A DNA stretch of 64,000 bases, taken from Hypericum androsaemum (lineage: Eukaryota; Streptophyta; Magnoliopsida; Malpighiales; Hypericaceae). Where the stretch lies: positions 20,343,570 through 20,407,569 of the forward strand of contig OZ023186.1 of the NCBI GenBank assembly GCA_963995505.1. The letters are read 5' to 3'. How positions within the stretch are numbered: the first letter of the stretch is position 1; each line of letters starts with the position of its first letter. A program made the translations under genes and the position numbers. The notes below the pieces were generated by a model. The model was not told the origin of the DNA. It saw only the letters and a program-made list of their open reading frames with translations, and ran no database searches. Shown here one piece after another: positions 46,340-58,299 of this stretch.

Positions 46340-46492
46340 TCAACTCACTTGAAGCTGAGGGTACCCAAACCGACTTGAGGTCAGAGGTACCCAGGTCGCC
46401 TTACAGTGAGGGTACCTAAGATGATTCAAGGCTGAGAGTGCCCAAGCTGATTCAAGGCTGAGGGCACCCAAGCCGACTTGAGCGTACCCAGT
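46340..46492. repeat. ~30-bp minisatellite
   Basis: Degenerate tandem units of the type CAAGGCTGAGGGTACCCAAGC, alternating GACTTGAGG and GATTCAAGG. Confidence 0.8.
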
Positions 46493-46499
46493 CAAAGAA

Positions 46500-48570
46500 A
46501 GTTGACGTCCAAGTCCAGGCACTTCAATGATGGCCCTATTCGACCCCGAGTTCCCAACACGATATTTTTTGCACTTCAACACTTTGTCTATTTATTTTCA
46601 ACATTATTCTTTTTTGATCAACAACCAAACTCACCCCTGATAGGCCAATCCTTTTTGTCCACTTTCCACTTCACTTCTCTTAGGAGGGCATAGTAGACAT
46701 TTCAGAACGAGTTAAAAAATAGGGTCAGGTCAACACACAGACTAGGAAAACCAATTGATATAGACAAAAACGGCGACTAACCAAATTATAAAGCCAATGT
46801 AACTGTAAAAAATAATTATTATAAAACCAATGTCCCTTAGGACTGATTTGGCAGGTTGAGAATATATGCTTAAATAGAGTTACTAACAAGCAATTTGTTT
46901 TGATTCTAAATATAAAAAAGCAATTTGTTTTAAGTCAACGAAGAGATTTGGAACCAATTATAGAAACTGATGATAGCGTTGTTCTACCATAACCAAATCT
47001 TGGAAATTAGTCCTTAGGTACGCACCAGTGTTACATATTTGTTAAAAGAGTTTTGTCACCTTTTAAATCTCTAACCGGCTCGTTCTTGGATATAGACAGA
47101 TGACGTTGTTTTGAGGCTCGGAGTCGAAAGTGGCTCGGAGAACTGTGCCAAATTATTGAAACCACATGATTCAAAAAGTCATTTATAAAGTATATGTTCA
47201 TATCTCAAAATCTCACAAATCACAAGGTGTAAAAATAAAGTTTTTCTTAAAAGACTAAAAAATTTCGAATTCAAAAATTTTAAAATATAACATTGTTAAA
47301 TATTTTTGGAAATGTTGTGCTACCATTCTGATTTGAATATAGATTTACGCTCACTTGCTTCTAACAATTCTGGGTTTTTCTTCTTGACGGAAAATATCAG
47401 TTTAAGACATTGCATTGGGACATCGTGACACACTTTTCACCGAAAATGATTGGGTCCTGGGTTATAAAATTTTAGTATCTTACCGACCTTTATCCGTTGG
47501 TTCTCTCACATTTTTACGAAGACGTCTTGGATTTGAAGATGAAAAAGGTTATAACATTAGAACAAAGGGGAAACGGACAGGTAAGCCATTCTATTATCAT
47601 GAATACGATATATTGCACAAATCTAATACACAAGCTATTTTATTAACGGATAGTTTTTCCTAATCAAAAAATTTAGAAAAAAATCGTATCGTATGCTCGA
47701 TTTCTCTTAATTAACAAAGAAAAATGGACTTTATATATTATAAATTGGTTGATATTAAAAAATATTTCCTCTACTTATTATTTGAAAAATATTTAAAAAA
47801 TAAAAAAATCTGGTCTGACTAGCGGCAGACCAGTCAGACCAGAAAACGGACAAAATCCAGCCCATACCAAAATCCGAATTTTACAACAATGCCAAAAAGA
47901 GAAGAGAGGAGAAGAAAAGAAAAGCAATTGAGCTACCCCAAAAGTTGCAATAAGAAAAGGTCTTTCCTCCGGGTTCTTGTCTGGTCCCATGCCTCACCTG
48001 GTTAATTACTTCCCTTAAATGCCCTTCAAATCCCAACACAAAAACCTAGAACTACCGCTCCTTCCCCACATAAACAACACATCTCTCTCTCTAGACTGAT
48101 TCCCTGACATGAATTCTCTCTCTCTAATCAACTTTCGAATTTTCAAACTCTCTCTACCCCCTCCTCTCTCCTATCTCTCTCTCTCTCTCTCTCTCTAGAA
48201 TTGCATTCCCCTTGTTAACCATTTCCAATCCCCAAAAGACAATCTAGGAAGAAAGCTTCCTTCTCCCTTTTTCCTTTTCTTAGCTTAAGAAAAGCTATCA
48301 AATGACATCCCTCTCCTACACTTGTAGATTCTTGACCTAAAGTTTGCAACTTTCCATGTGGGTATTATTCTTCACGTGGAACACTAAAAGGGTACCCTCG
48401 ACTTTCTGAAATTCGTGTAAGATCAAGAAGAACAAGAATAGAAAATTATAAAGTTCCCATCTTTGGGCCTCCAAGTGAAAAGTTGATGTTAAGGTCGCTG
48501 AAGTTTGACCTTTCTGGTGGACAGAGCACGGCTTGCAATTTGGATTTTCTTTAGGGTAACCTGCGTGAGG
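46500..48570. other. AT-rich DNA, then a possible decayed 5' leader
   Basis: 46500..47960 holds no recognised gene. From about 48000 the sequence is CT-rich, like plant 5' untranslated DNA, and ends at 48556 with a TTTAG|GGTAAC border just before the satellite. It could be the old first exon of the WEB1-like gene, but I see no coding match. Confidence 0.35.
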
Positions 48571-48573
48571 TAT

Positions 48574-51500
48574 ATTGCCATTTGAGTGAAATGTGACAGC
48601 TTTGACAGCTGTTGTTATCTTGTAACAGATTGCTTTTGATAGGCTTCTGTTATTAGGTGACCTCCTGAAGTTTTGGTTTGGTTTAAATCTTATTCCTTCC
48701 TGTTACTAAGTAATGGATTTTATCCTCTAGATATTACTACAATGCTTTACACAGGTGTGTGTTTTGGAAAGCGACTCAGAACAACATAAGTATAATTATG
48801 GTTACAAAGGAACGAAGGAGAAGTATGGACTCTCCTAAAGTGATGGATAGAGTTGTCATTTGAGTGAAATGTGACAGTTTTGTCAGCTATTTTTGTCTTG
48901 TAACCATTTGCTTTTGATAGGCTCCTTTTGTTTGTTAAACTCCTGAAGTTTTTGTTTGGTTTAAATCTTATTCCTTTTTGTTACTAAGTAATGGATTTTA
49001 TCCTCTGGATGTTGCTGCAATGCTTTACATAGGTGTGTCTTTTGGGAAGCGACTCAGAATAAGAGATGTATAATTATGGTTGCAAAGGAACAAAGGAGTA
49101 GTATGGACTCTCCTAAAGTGGTGGATAGAGTTGTCATTTGAGTGAAATGTGACAGCTTTGCCAGCTATTGTTGTCTTGTAATAGTTTGCTTCTGATAGGA
49201 TCCTTTTGTTGGGTGAACTCCTGAAGTTTTGGTTTGGTTTAAATCTTATTCCTTCCTGTTACTAAGTAATGGATTTTATCCTCTGGATGTTGCTGCAATG
49301 CTTTACACAAGTGTGTCTTTTGGGAAGCGACTCAGAATAAGAGAAGCAAAATTATGATTGGAAAGGAACAAAGGAGTAGTAAGGAATCTCCTAAAGTAGT
49401 GGATAGAGTTTCCATTTGAGTGAAATATGACAGCTTTGTCAGCTGTTATTATCTTGTAACAGTTTGCTTTTGATAGGCTCATTTTGTTGGGTGAACTCCT
49501 AAAATTTTGGTTTGGTTTAAATCTTATTCCTTTGTGTTACTAAGTAATGGATTTTATCCTCTGGATGTTGCTGCAATGCTTTACACAGATGTGCCTTTTG
49601 GGAAGCAACTCAGAACAACAGATGTATAATTATGGTTGCAAAAGAATGAAGGAGTAGTATGAACTCTCCTAAAGTGGTGGATAGAGTTACCATTTGAGTG
49701 AAATGTGACAGCTTTGTCAGCTATTGTTGTCTTGTAATAGTTTGCTTTACATAGGCTCCTTTTGTTAGGTGAACTCCTGAAGTTTTGGTTTGGTTTAAAT
49801 CCTATTCCTTCCAGTTACTAAGTAATGGATTTTATCTGCTGGATGTTGCTGTAATGCTTTACACATGTGTGTCTTTTGGAAGTGAATCAGAACAAAAGAT
49901 GAATAATTATGGTTGCAAAGGAAAGAAGGAGTAGTATGGACTCACCTAAAATGGTGGATAGAGTTTTCATTTGAGTGAAATGTGCAGATTTGTCAGCTGT
50001 TGTTGTCTTGTAATAGTTTGCTTTTGATAGGCTCCTTTTGTTAGGTGAACTCCTGAAGTTGTGGTTTGGTTTAAATCTTATTCATTCATGTTACTAAGTA
50101 ATAGATTTTATCCTCTGGATGTTGCTGCAGTGCTTTACATAGGTATGTCTTTTGGGAAGCGACCCAGAACAAGAGATGTATAATTATGGTTGTAAAGAAA
50201 CGAAGGAGTAGTATGGACTCTCCTAGAGTGGTGGATAGAATTGCCATTTGAGCAAAATATGATAGCTTTGTCAGCTGTTGTTGTCTTGTAAAAGTTTGCT
50301 TTTGATAGGCTCCTTTTGTTGGCTGAATTCCTAAAATTTTGGTTTGGTTTAAATCTTATTCCTTCCTGTTACTAAGTAATAGATTTTATCCTCTACATGT
50401 TGCTGCAAAGTTTTACACATGTGTGTCTTTTGGGAAGCAACTCAGAAAAAAGGGATGTACAATTATGGTTGCAAAAGAATGAAGGAGTAGTATGGACTCT
50501 CCTAAAGTAGTGGATAGAGTTGCCATTTGAGTGAAATGTGACAGCTTTGTCAGCTTTTGTTGTCTTGTAACAATTTGCTTTTGATAGGATCCTTTTGATG
50601 GGTGAACTTCTGAAGTTTTGGTTTGGTTTAAATCTTATTCCTTCCTGTTACTAAGTAATGGATTTTATCCTTTGGATGTTGCTGTAATGCTTTATACAGG
50701 TGTGTCTTTTGGGAAGCAACTCAGAATAAGAGATGTATAATTATTGTTGCAAAACAACGAAGGATTAGTTTGGACTCTCCTAAAGTGGTGGATATAGTTG
50801 CCATTTGAGTAAAATGTGACAGTTTTGTCAGCTGTTGTTGTCTTGTAATAGTTTACTTTTGATAGGCTCCTTTTGTTGAGTGAACTCCAGAACTTTTGGT
50901 TTGGTTTAAATCTTATTCCTTCATGTTACTAAGTAATGGATTTTATCCTCTGGATGTTGTTTCAATGCTTTACACAGGTGTGTCTTTTGGGAAGCGACTC
51001 AGTTGAAGAGATGTACAATTATGGTTACAAAAGAACGAAGGATTAGTATGGACTCTCCTAAAGTGGTGGATAGAGTTGCGATTTGAGTGAAATGTGATAG
51101 CTTTGTCAGCTGATGTTATCTTGAAATAGTTTACTTTTGATAGGCTCCTTTTGTTTGGTGAACTCCTGAACTTTTGCTTTGGTTTAAATCTTATTACTTC
51201 CTGTTACTAAGTAATGGATTTTATCATCTGGATGTTGCTGCAATGCTTTACACAGGTGTGTCTTTTGGGAAGCGACTTAGAACAAGAGATGTATAATTAT
51301 GGTTGCAAAGGAACCAAGGAGTAGTATAGACTCTCCTAAAATGGTGGATGTAGTTGCTATTTGAGTAAAATGTGACAGTTTTGTTAGCTGTTGTTATCCT
51401 GTAACAGTTTGCTTTTGATAGGCTCCTTTTGTTGGGTGAACTCTGGAACTTTTGGTTTGGTTTAAATCTTATTTCTTCCTGTTACTAAGTAATGGATTTT

Positions 51501-53836
51501 ACACACTGGATGTTACTGCAATACTTTACACAGGTAAATTTTTTGGGAAGTGACTCAGAACAAGAGATGTATAATTATGGTTGTAAAGGAACAAAGGAGT
51601 AGTATGGACTCTTCTAAAGTGGTGGATAGAATTGTCATTTAAGTAAAATGTGACAGCTTTGTCAGCTGTTGTTGTCTTGTAACAGTTTGCTTTTGATAGG
51701 CTCCTTTTGTTGTGTGAACTCCTGAAGTTTTGGTTTGGTTTAAATCTTATTCCTTCCTGTTAATAAGTAATGGATTTTATCTTCTGGATGTTGCTGCAAT
51801 GCTTTACACATGTGTGTCATTTGGTAAGCGACTCAGAACAAGAGATGTACAATTATGGTTGCAAAAGAACGAATGAGTAGTATGGACTCATTACACAGCT
51901 GTATCTTTTGAGAAGCGACTCAAAACAAGGGATGTATAATTATGGTTGCAAAGAAATGAAGGAGTAGCATGGACTCTCCTAAAGTGGTGGATAGAATTTC
52001 TATTTGAGCAAAATGTGACAGCTTTGTCAGCTTTTGTTGTCTTGTAACAGTTTTTTTATAGGCTCTTCAAAGGAACGAAGGAGTAGTATGTACTCTCCTA
52101 AAGTGGTGGATAAAGTTGCCATTTGAACGAAATGTTACAGCTTTGTCAGTTGTTGTTGTTTTTGTCTTGTAACAGTTTATTTTTAATAGGCTCCTTTTGT
52201 TGGCTAAACTCTTTAAGTTTTGGTTTGGTTTAAATCTTATTCCTTCCTGTTACTAAGTAATGGATTTCATCCTCTGGATGTTGTTGCAATGCTTTACACA
52301 GGTGTGTCTTTTGGGAAGTGACTGAGAACAAGAGATGTATAATTATGGTTGCAAAGGAATGAAGGAGTAGTATGGACTCTACTAAAGTTGTGGATAGAGT
52401 TGTCATTTGAGAGAAGTGTGACAGCTTTTTCAGCTGTTGTTGTCTTGTAACCGTTTGTTTTTGGTAGGCTCCTTTTATTGGGTGAACTCCTGATATTTTG
52501 GTTTGGTTTAAATCATATTCCTTTCTGTTGCTAAGTAATTGATTTTATCCTCTGGATGTTCCCGCAGTGCTTTACACAGGTATTTCTTTTGGAAAGTGAC
52601 TCAGAACAAGAGATGTATAATATTGTAAAGGAACAAAGGAGTAGTTTGGACTCTCCTAAAGTGGTGGATAGAGTTGCCATTTGAGTGAAATGTGATAGCT
52701 TTGTCAGCTGTTGTTGTCTTTTAACAGTATGCTTTTGATAGGCTCCTTTTATTGGGTGAACTCCTGATATTTTGGTTTGGTCTAAATCTTATTTCTTCCT
52801 GTTGCTAAGTAATGGATTTTATCCTCTGGATGTTGCTGCAATGCTTTACACAGGTGTATCTTTTGGGAAGCGACTCAAAATAAGAGATGTATAATTATGG
52901 TTGCAAAGCAACGAAGGAGTAGTGTGGACTCTCCTAAAGTGGTGGATAGAGTTGCCATTTAAGTGAAATGTGATAGCTTTGTCACTGTTATTGTCTTGGA
53001 ACAGTTTTCTTTTGATAGGCTTCTTTTGTTGGGTGAACTCCTGAAGTTTTGATTTGGTTTAAATCTTATTCCTTCCTGTTGCTAAGTAATGGATTTTATC
53101 CTCTGGATGTTACTACAATGCTTTACACAGGTATGTCTTATGGAAAATGACTCAGAACAAGAGATGTATAATTATGGTGGCAAAGAAACGAATGAGTAGT
53201 ATGGACTCTCCTAAAGTGGTGGATAAAGTTGTCATTTGAGTGAAATGTGATAGCTTTGTAAGCTATTGTCTTCTTATAATAGTTTTCTTTTGATAGGCTC
53301 CTTTTGTTGGATGAACTCCTGAAGTTTTGGTTTGTTTTAAATCTTATTTCTTCCTGTTGCTAAGTAATGGATTTTATCCTCTGGATGTTGATGCAATGAT
53401 TTATACAGGTGTGACTTTTGGAAAGTGATTTAGAACAAGAGATGTATAATTATGGTTTCAAAGGAATGAAGGAGTAGTTTGGACTCTCCTAAAGTGGTGG
53501 ATAGAGTTGTCATTTGAGTGAAATGTGACAGCTTTGTCACTGTTGTTGTCTTGTAACCGTTTTCTTTTGATAGGCTCTTTTTGTTGGATAAACTCCTGAA
53601 GTTTTGGTTTGGTTTAAATCTTATTCCTTCCTATTGCTAAGTAATGGATTTTATCCTCTGGATGTTGCTGCAATGCTTTACACAGGTGTGTTTTATGGGA
53701 AGCGACTCAGAACAAGAGATGTATAATTATGGTTGCAAAGGAACGAAGGAGTAGTGCGGACTCTCCTAAAATGGTGGATAGAGTCTTCATTTGAGTGAAA
53801 TGTGACAGCTTTGTCAGCCATTGTTGTCTTGTAACA
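48574..53836. repeat. Satellite array, ~278-bp monomer, about 19 copies
   Basis: The unit is marked by GCCATTTGAGTGAAATGTGA, TTTGGTTTGGTTTAAATCTT, TACTAAGTAATGGATTTTAT and CTGCAATGCTTTACACAGG. The marker CCTCTGGATGTT recurs about every 278 bases, for example near 49281, 49558, 50668 and 53102. All units have the same orientation and differ by scattered substitutions and small indels. Units around 51890..52090 carry large deletions. There is no coding frame. The array stops abruptly at the WEB1-like remnant. Confidence 0.95.
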
Positions 53837-53842
53837 AATCTC

Positions 53843-54760
53843 TTAAGACAGAGCCGGAGAAATTGAAACAGTAGGTATCTGATCTGAGAGAAAAAGTGCC
53901 TGAGGCTGAACCCCTAGTAGCAAATTTGCACGGGAAACTCCGTAAAGTGAAATCTGATCTTGAAGAAGCAGTTGCTGAGGAATCTAAAGCATGGGGCGCA
54001 TCAGAAGAAATGATCTCGGCTCTCCATCAGCTTTCTCTGGAAGCGAAGAATGTTTGTCAAGAGGCAGAAGAGTTGGAAAATGAAGCAGATCCACCAGAAT
54101 TTCCCTTGAGGAAGCCGAGAAGAAGCTAAAGGTTGCTTAGGAGGAAGTTGAAGAAGCAAAGTTGGCGGAGGCTAGTGCTCTTGATCATATTAAGAAATTA
54201 TCTGAAAGAATTAATGTTGCACGTGCCTCAACTTCTGATTCTGGTGCCAAGATAAGAATCTCAAAGGACGAGTTTCATGCTTTGAGTTACAAACTTGAGG
54301 AATCAGATTCCCTGGCAGAAATGAAAGTGGCAGCTGCCTTTGGCCCAGATTGAAGCAATTAAGGCTAGTGAGAATGAAGCTGTAAAGAGGTTAAAGGCAA
54401 TGCAGAAAGAGGTCAAGGATTTGACAAGCGCAACAACAGAAGCTCTGAAGAGAGTAGAGATTGTTGAAGCAGCTAAGAGGGCAGTTGATGGCAAACTCTG
54501 AAGGTGGCGCGAGCGGGAGCAGAAAAAGGCAGCTGAAACTGCATCCTGTATTCTGGCAGAAACAGAGGTGTCATCTCCACGTAATCATGAGATTGTAAAT
54601 CAAAATCTGACCCCAATTTGGAAGTCAGAAAAGGCAAAGACATCCATTCACAAGAAGCAACTTCTGCCTAGTCGTAGGTGGTATCTTCCACTAGAAGAAG
54701 ATCAAATCGAAGGTGGATCTCCTTCAAATAAACAGTGTATATTAGTAAACTGAAGGAGAT
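53843..54760 (+). pseudogene. WEB1-like gene remnant, C-terminal part
   Basis: Coiled-coil sequence of the WEB1/WEL family (WEB1 with PMI2 regulates blue-light chloroplast movement in Arabidopsis). Recognisable blocks are EEAVAEESKAWGASEEMISALHQLSLEA, AEASALDHIKKLSERINVARAST and SGAKIRISKDEFHALS, then near the end RWREREQKKAAETAS and ILAETEVSS. Breaks: stops near 53873 and 54138, a frameshift near 54340, and a stop at about 54499. The N-terminal and central parts are missing; in their place lies the 278-bp satellite. Confidence 0.85.
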
Positions 54761-55013
54761 GTGGTTTTTGTATATGGGAGATGCTACTATATTAACTAGC
54801 AAACACGCACGCGCGATGCAAATGCCATTCTGTTTTAAAACCCGCAAAACATATCATTCCTTGATTTTTTTTAAAATTATATATGAATAAGATACTCTCT
54901 TACATATTTAATTATAATATTTTCTTTTTTGATTTACCTAGGATGCCATAAAAACTTCTTTCTATACGATATTTTTTGTAAATGTTCTAACTTTATCAGC
55001 AACATCACCTCTC

Positions 55014-55640
55014 TTGACTAACACCTCAGTCTGCTCCACTGCCAAGCAACGCCAGCATCTCGGGCGTGGACTTCAGCCCGCCACTCATTGCCATAGTTTC
55101 GTTGTCATGGCGGCCTTCTTACTGGTCACCTACTTTCACCTCCTCTCCCGCCATCTCATCCTCCTCATCCATCTGTTTCGTCGGTGGTGGCACCAGTATC
55201 GGTGCCGCAAGTTCTAGCTGCCATCCTACTCCACTACGTTCTCCAACCTGGATTTGCCTCCCCTCCTGTTTTACTATTCTTCCCCTGACGGGGCCGATGG
55301 CTTCCAAGTGTACTCCCCTTACGGGCTCAATGATTTTGTCATCAAGACGATCCCTCTCTCCCTCTACAGATCACCATCAAACGATGCCGTTCTGCGTGAT
55401 TGTACCGTGTGCTTGCTGCAGTTCGAATAGAACGACTATATGAGGACTCTCTCAGCCTACTCCCACCCCTTCCACGTGGACTGCAATGACATCTGGCTCC
55501 GCCCCACTCAAACTGTCCCCTCTATTGAGCCAGAATATTCCTCCCCTTTCTACCCCTTCATGTCCGGCATGATCCGTCCATTCCTCGTCAGCACCATTCT
55601 CATTTTTCTCCTCGACCAGGCCAACAACATCACAATTTAA
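55014..55640 (+). pseudogene. ATL-type RING-H2 E3 ligase pseudogene
   Basis: Pieces in two frames. First an N-terminal DFSPPLIAIVSLS with a frameshift into FLLVTYFHLLSRHLI (the membrane segment). Then GADGFQVYSPYGLNDFVIKTIPLSLYRS, the GLD-like region before the RING. The RING starts DCTVCLLQFE, meets a TAG stop at about 55430, and goes on NDYMRTLSAYSHPFHVDCNDIWLR. One RING cysteine is replaced by tyrosine (SAYSHPFH) and the last CxxC pair is lost. ATL proteins are membrane ubiquitin ligases; this copy cannot be functional. Confidence 0.82.
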
Positions 55641-57920
55641 CTGAAATAGTAGTTTTGACACATCCACGGTGTGATACCAAACCACCTAAAAAGTAAAAAT
55701 TTTATTATAGTAAGATTATAAAATAATAAATTTTAAATATCAAATATACCAAATTATATTGTATTAGAATCACATTAAAAATTTGCATTGATGATATATA
55801 CTCTACCAATAAGATCTTATTGACCCCTAAAACAATACAGTACAAATAATGTTGCAAATTGCTTGTTACAATCACAAAAAATAAAACGAATTCAAATTTT
55901 TTTTATAGGAGAAATAAATTCTAATTAGTAGTCCGTAATTTATTATAAAGGAGAGAGGTAGAAAATCCTCCATTAGCCATCGGGAAGAGTCAAGAACTTC
56001 CCTCAACAGAAAAAGAAACCGCGTTTTGTTTAGGCTTTTTTAAACCCCATGACACCAAGAAAAAATAAAGAGAAAAAAGTCCAATTTACGGCAAAACGGT
56101 AACGGCGCCGTCTCATGCCTACAACTCCGCCTTCTAGCGGTTGTTCCGACTGTGGTCGCAGTACGGGAACTGATGGACCCATTGGTGTTCAGCTTGTTCA
56201 AGGCACCAGAATACAGTGACGGCGAGGAATGTCCGACGGTGGCGGCGGCTTATCGTCCCGCCGTTCGGTCGAGGAGGCGTATTGTCCTGCCCTTCGGTCG
56301 AGGAAGCCTTGGGATGATCCTGTAGCGGCGGCTAGGCAGTTGTTGGTGTGCGACCTGTCGCTGGCGTCGGGAGTTGGTCGCCGGCATCGGGGGAAGATGA
56401 ATCCCGTTGGGGAAAAAAATTAGGATTCTCTACTCCTATTTTTTAATTCTAGTGTCGGGGGAGAGAGGAGAGAAGTTTTTTTGGGAGAATTTTTTTTTTC
56501 TTTAGGAGTAGTTTAGACATTTCTACTATGCCGGATAAAAAAGGAGGTTTACATTATTATAGTAAGATGTTAGCGGTTTTATCTTGATTCTGGAAAGATT
56601 TATAGGCACACTACCATTACCAGTTTCTGCTGTAATTGCGTTAAGGAGTTGGGATTTTTGGTTTCGTTTCCTAAATGGAAGGGAGTGCTTGTTTTTGTGA
56701 AATGTAGGAACTCAAATGCTCGTGGTAATCATCACGGTTCTGGTCCTCAGATTTGTAGATTTCACAAAGTATTGATTCTAAATGAAGGGAGGCGAAGATT
56801 GCCTTTCTTGTGGTGGATTGCTTAGCTTGTATGAGTTGGCAAGTTGGTCAAGTAGGTGGTGCAATGGATTCAATCAGAGTTTGTTGTCCTTTCGGATTTT
56901 TGTTTTATGGATACCATGTCAGTTGTAGATATAATAGAGGCTGCATGAGGAGTGCACTTTTATGGGTTTCACATGGATGGTTTGGACCCTAGGATTAATG
57001 GGATTGAGAAAGCGATGACTTCTCCCAACACGGGACAATAAGGGAGATTATCATGCACCCAACACGGGACTATGCTATAGTGTATTAACCACGAAAAGCC
57101 AAGCATCTTATATGCCTTGTGGCTCAATCACACGCAAGGAAACCTAAACTGAATAATTATGGCAAGCACAAAACAATAATCTCAAACCCAAACCTCTCAT
57201 AAAATAGTGATCTCGAACAGGAGTAATCCATAAACAGGCACACCGCCAGCACGCTCACAGAGCATTAAAATAACATCCTCATGTCTGAATTATTCAAGAC
57301 AAGGTCAATCTAACTAAACTAAAGCCGTCTGTTAGCTAATGTAGGAGCAACATGAGCCGGATAAAAAATCCCATGTATGCCATACTACCCGGCGAGATTC
57401 CGAAGGCGTTCAATGTTTCGATCAACGAGGTTGGCGGGAAACACGTTCCAGTGGTCGTAGTCGCGGAAGAAGCGAACAGCTGCGAGGAGACTGGTAGACC
57501 TTACGACCATAAACGACTGTGTAGATTCGAGAATATGAGCTCTGAGATGATGTATCGTTTGAGGAGGTTCTCCTTCACCATTTGAATACCAGGTTGGTAA
57601 ACACAAGGAAAGAAAACAAATGGCGACGATCTAGACAAAGCAGTTCTCCTCATACCTCCGAGAAAACTCAACGATGAGATGATTCGTTACCGAACTGGCA
57701 TAGCCAGTCATATTTCTAGGAAAATTTTGGGTATGAGGAGAAAATTAGGGTTTAGTGGGAAGTCTGTGGTTTAGTGCATATATATAGGGGAAAAATTACG
57801 GCAAGGCGGGCAAAACAATGTTAGTAAGAGCTAGTTTTGGTTTGGGCCGGTTAGCCCGTGGTTTGAAAGAGGCTCGGACAATTAAAAAAATCCGGGCTGG
57901 ACCATTTGTTAGAAGCCCGG
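55641..57920. other. Intergenic DNA, no gene called
   Basis: AT-rich to about 56090, then a GC-rich patch (56100..56410) with a repeated TTCGGTCGAGGA.GC motif. A short minus-strand frame (57385..57606) looks coding-like, but I cannot place it in a family. Confidence 0.4.
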
Positions 57921-58039
57921 CACAGACAATTTAAAAATTGTTTGGGCCATGCCACAACAGACCACAAAAGCACGTAGTCTAGTTGAAAATGGTTTGGGCC
58001 ATGCCATAACAGACCACAACAGGCCACAACAGGCCGGGA

Positions 58040-58250
58040 AGGTGAGACGGAGAGATAATTTATAGGAGGGCGACATCGTGTGCCGGAGGAGGAGGAGGCC
58101 GGGTAGGAGAAACATTATCTGCCTGATGGCTTTTATATGAGGGCAACATCGTGTGCCGGAGTAGGAGGAGGCCGGGTAGGAGAGACATATATGCCCGATG
58201 GCTTTTACAGGAGGGCGACATCGCGTGCCGGAGGACGAGGATGGGCTTTT
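58040..58250. repeat. ~80-bp tandem repeat, about 2.5 units
   Basis: The unit contains GAGGGCGACATCGTGTGCCGGAGG, then AGGAGGCCGGGTAGGAGA and GATGGCTTTTA. It is preceded by two copies of GGTTTGGGCCATGCCA.AACAGA (57939 and 57990). Confidence 0.85.
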
Positions 58251-58299
58251 ATAAGTGGATTCAGATAAATGGATCTCCGGGAGCCAAGTGTGTTTCTTA

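Noticed and set aside
47415..47663. 82-aa plus-strand frame
   Set aside because: It looks protein-like, but I could not place it in any family and there is no gene context; too weak to call.
48574..53836. CRISPR-like or gene-cluster array
   Set aside because: Monomers are contiguous, without unique spacers and without coding frames; this is a eukaryotic satellite.
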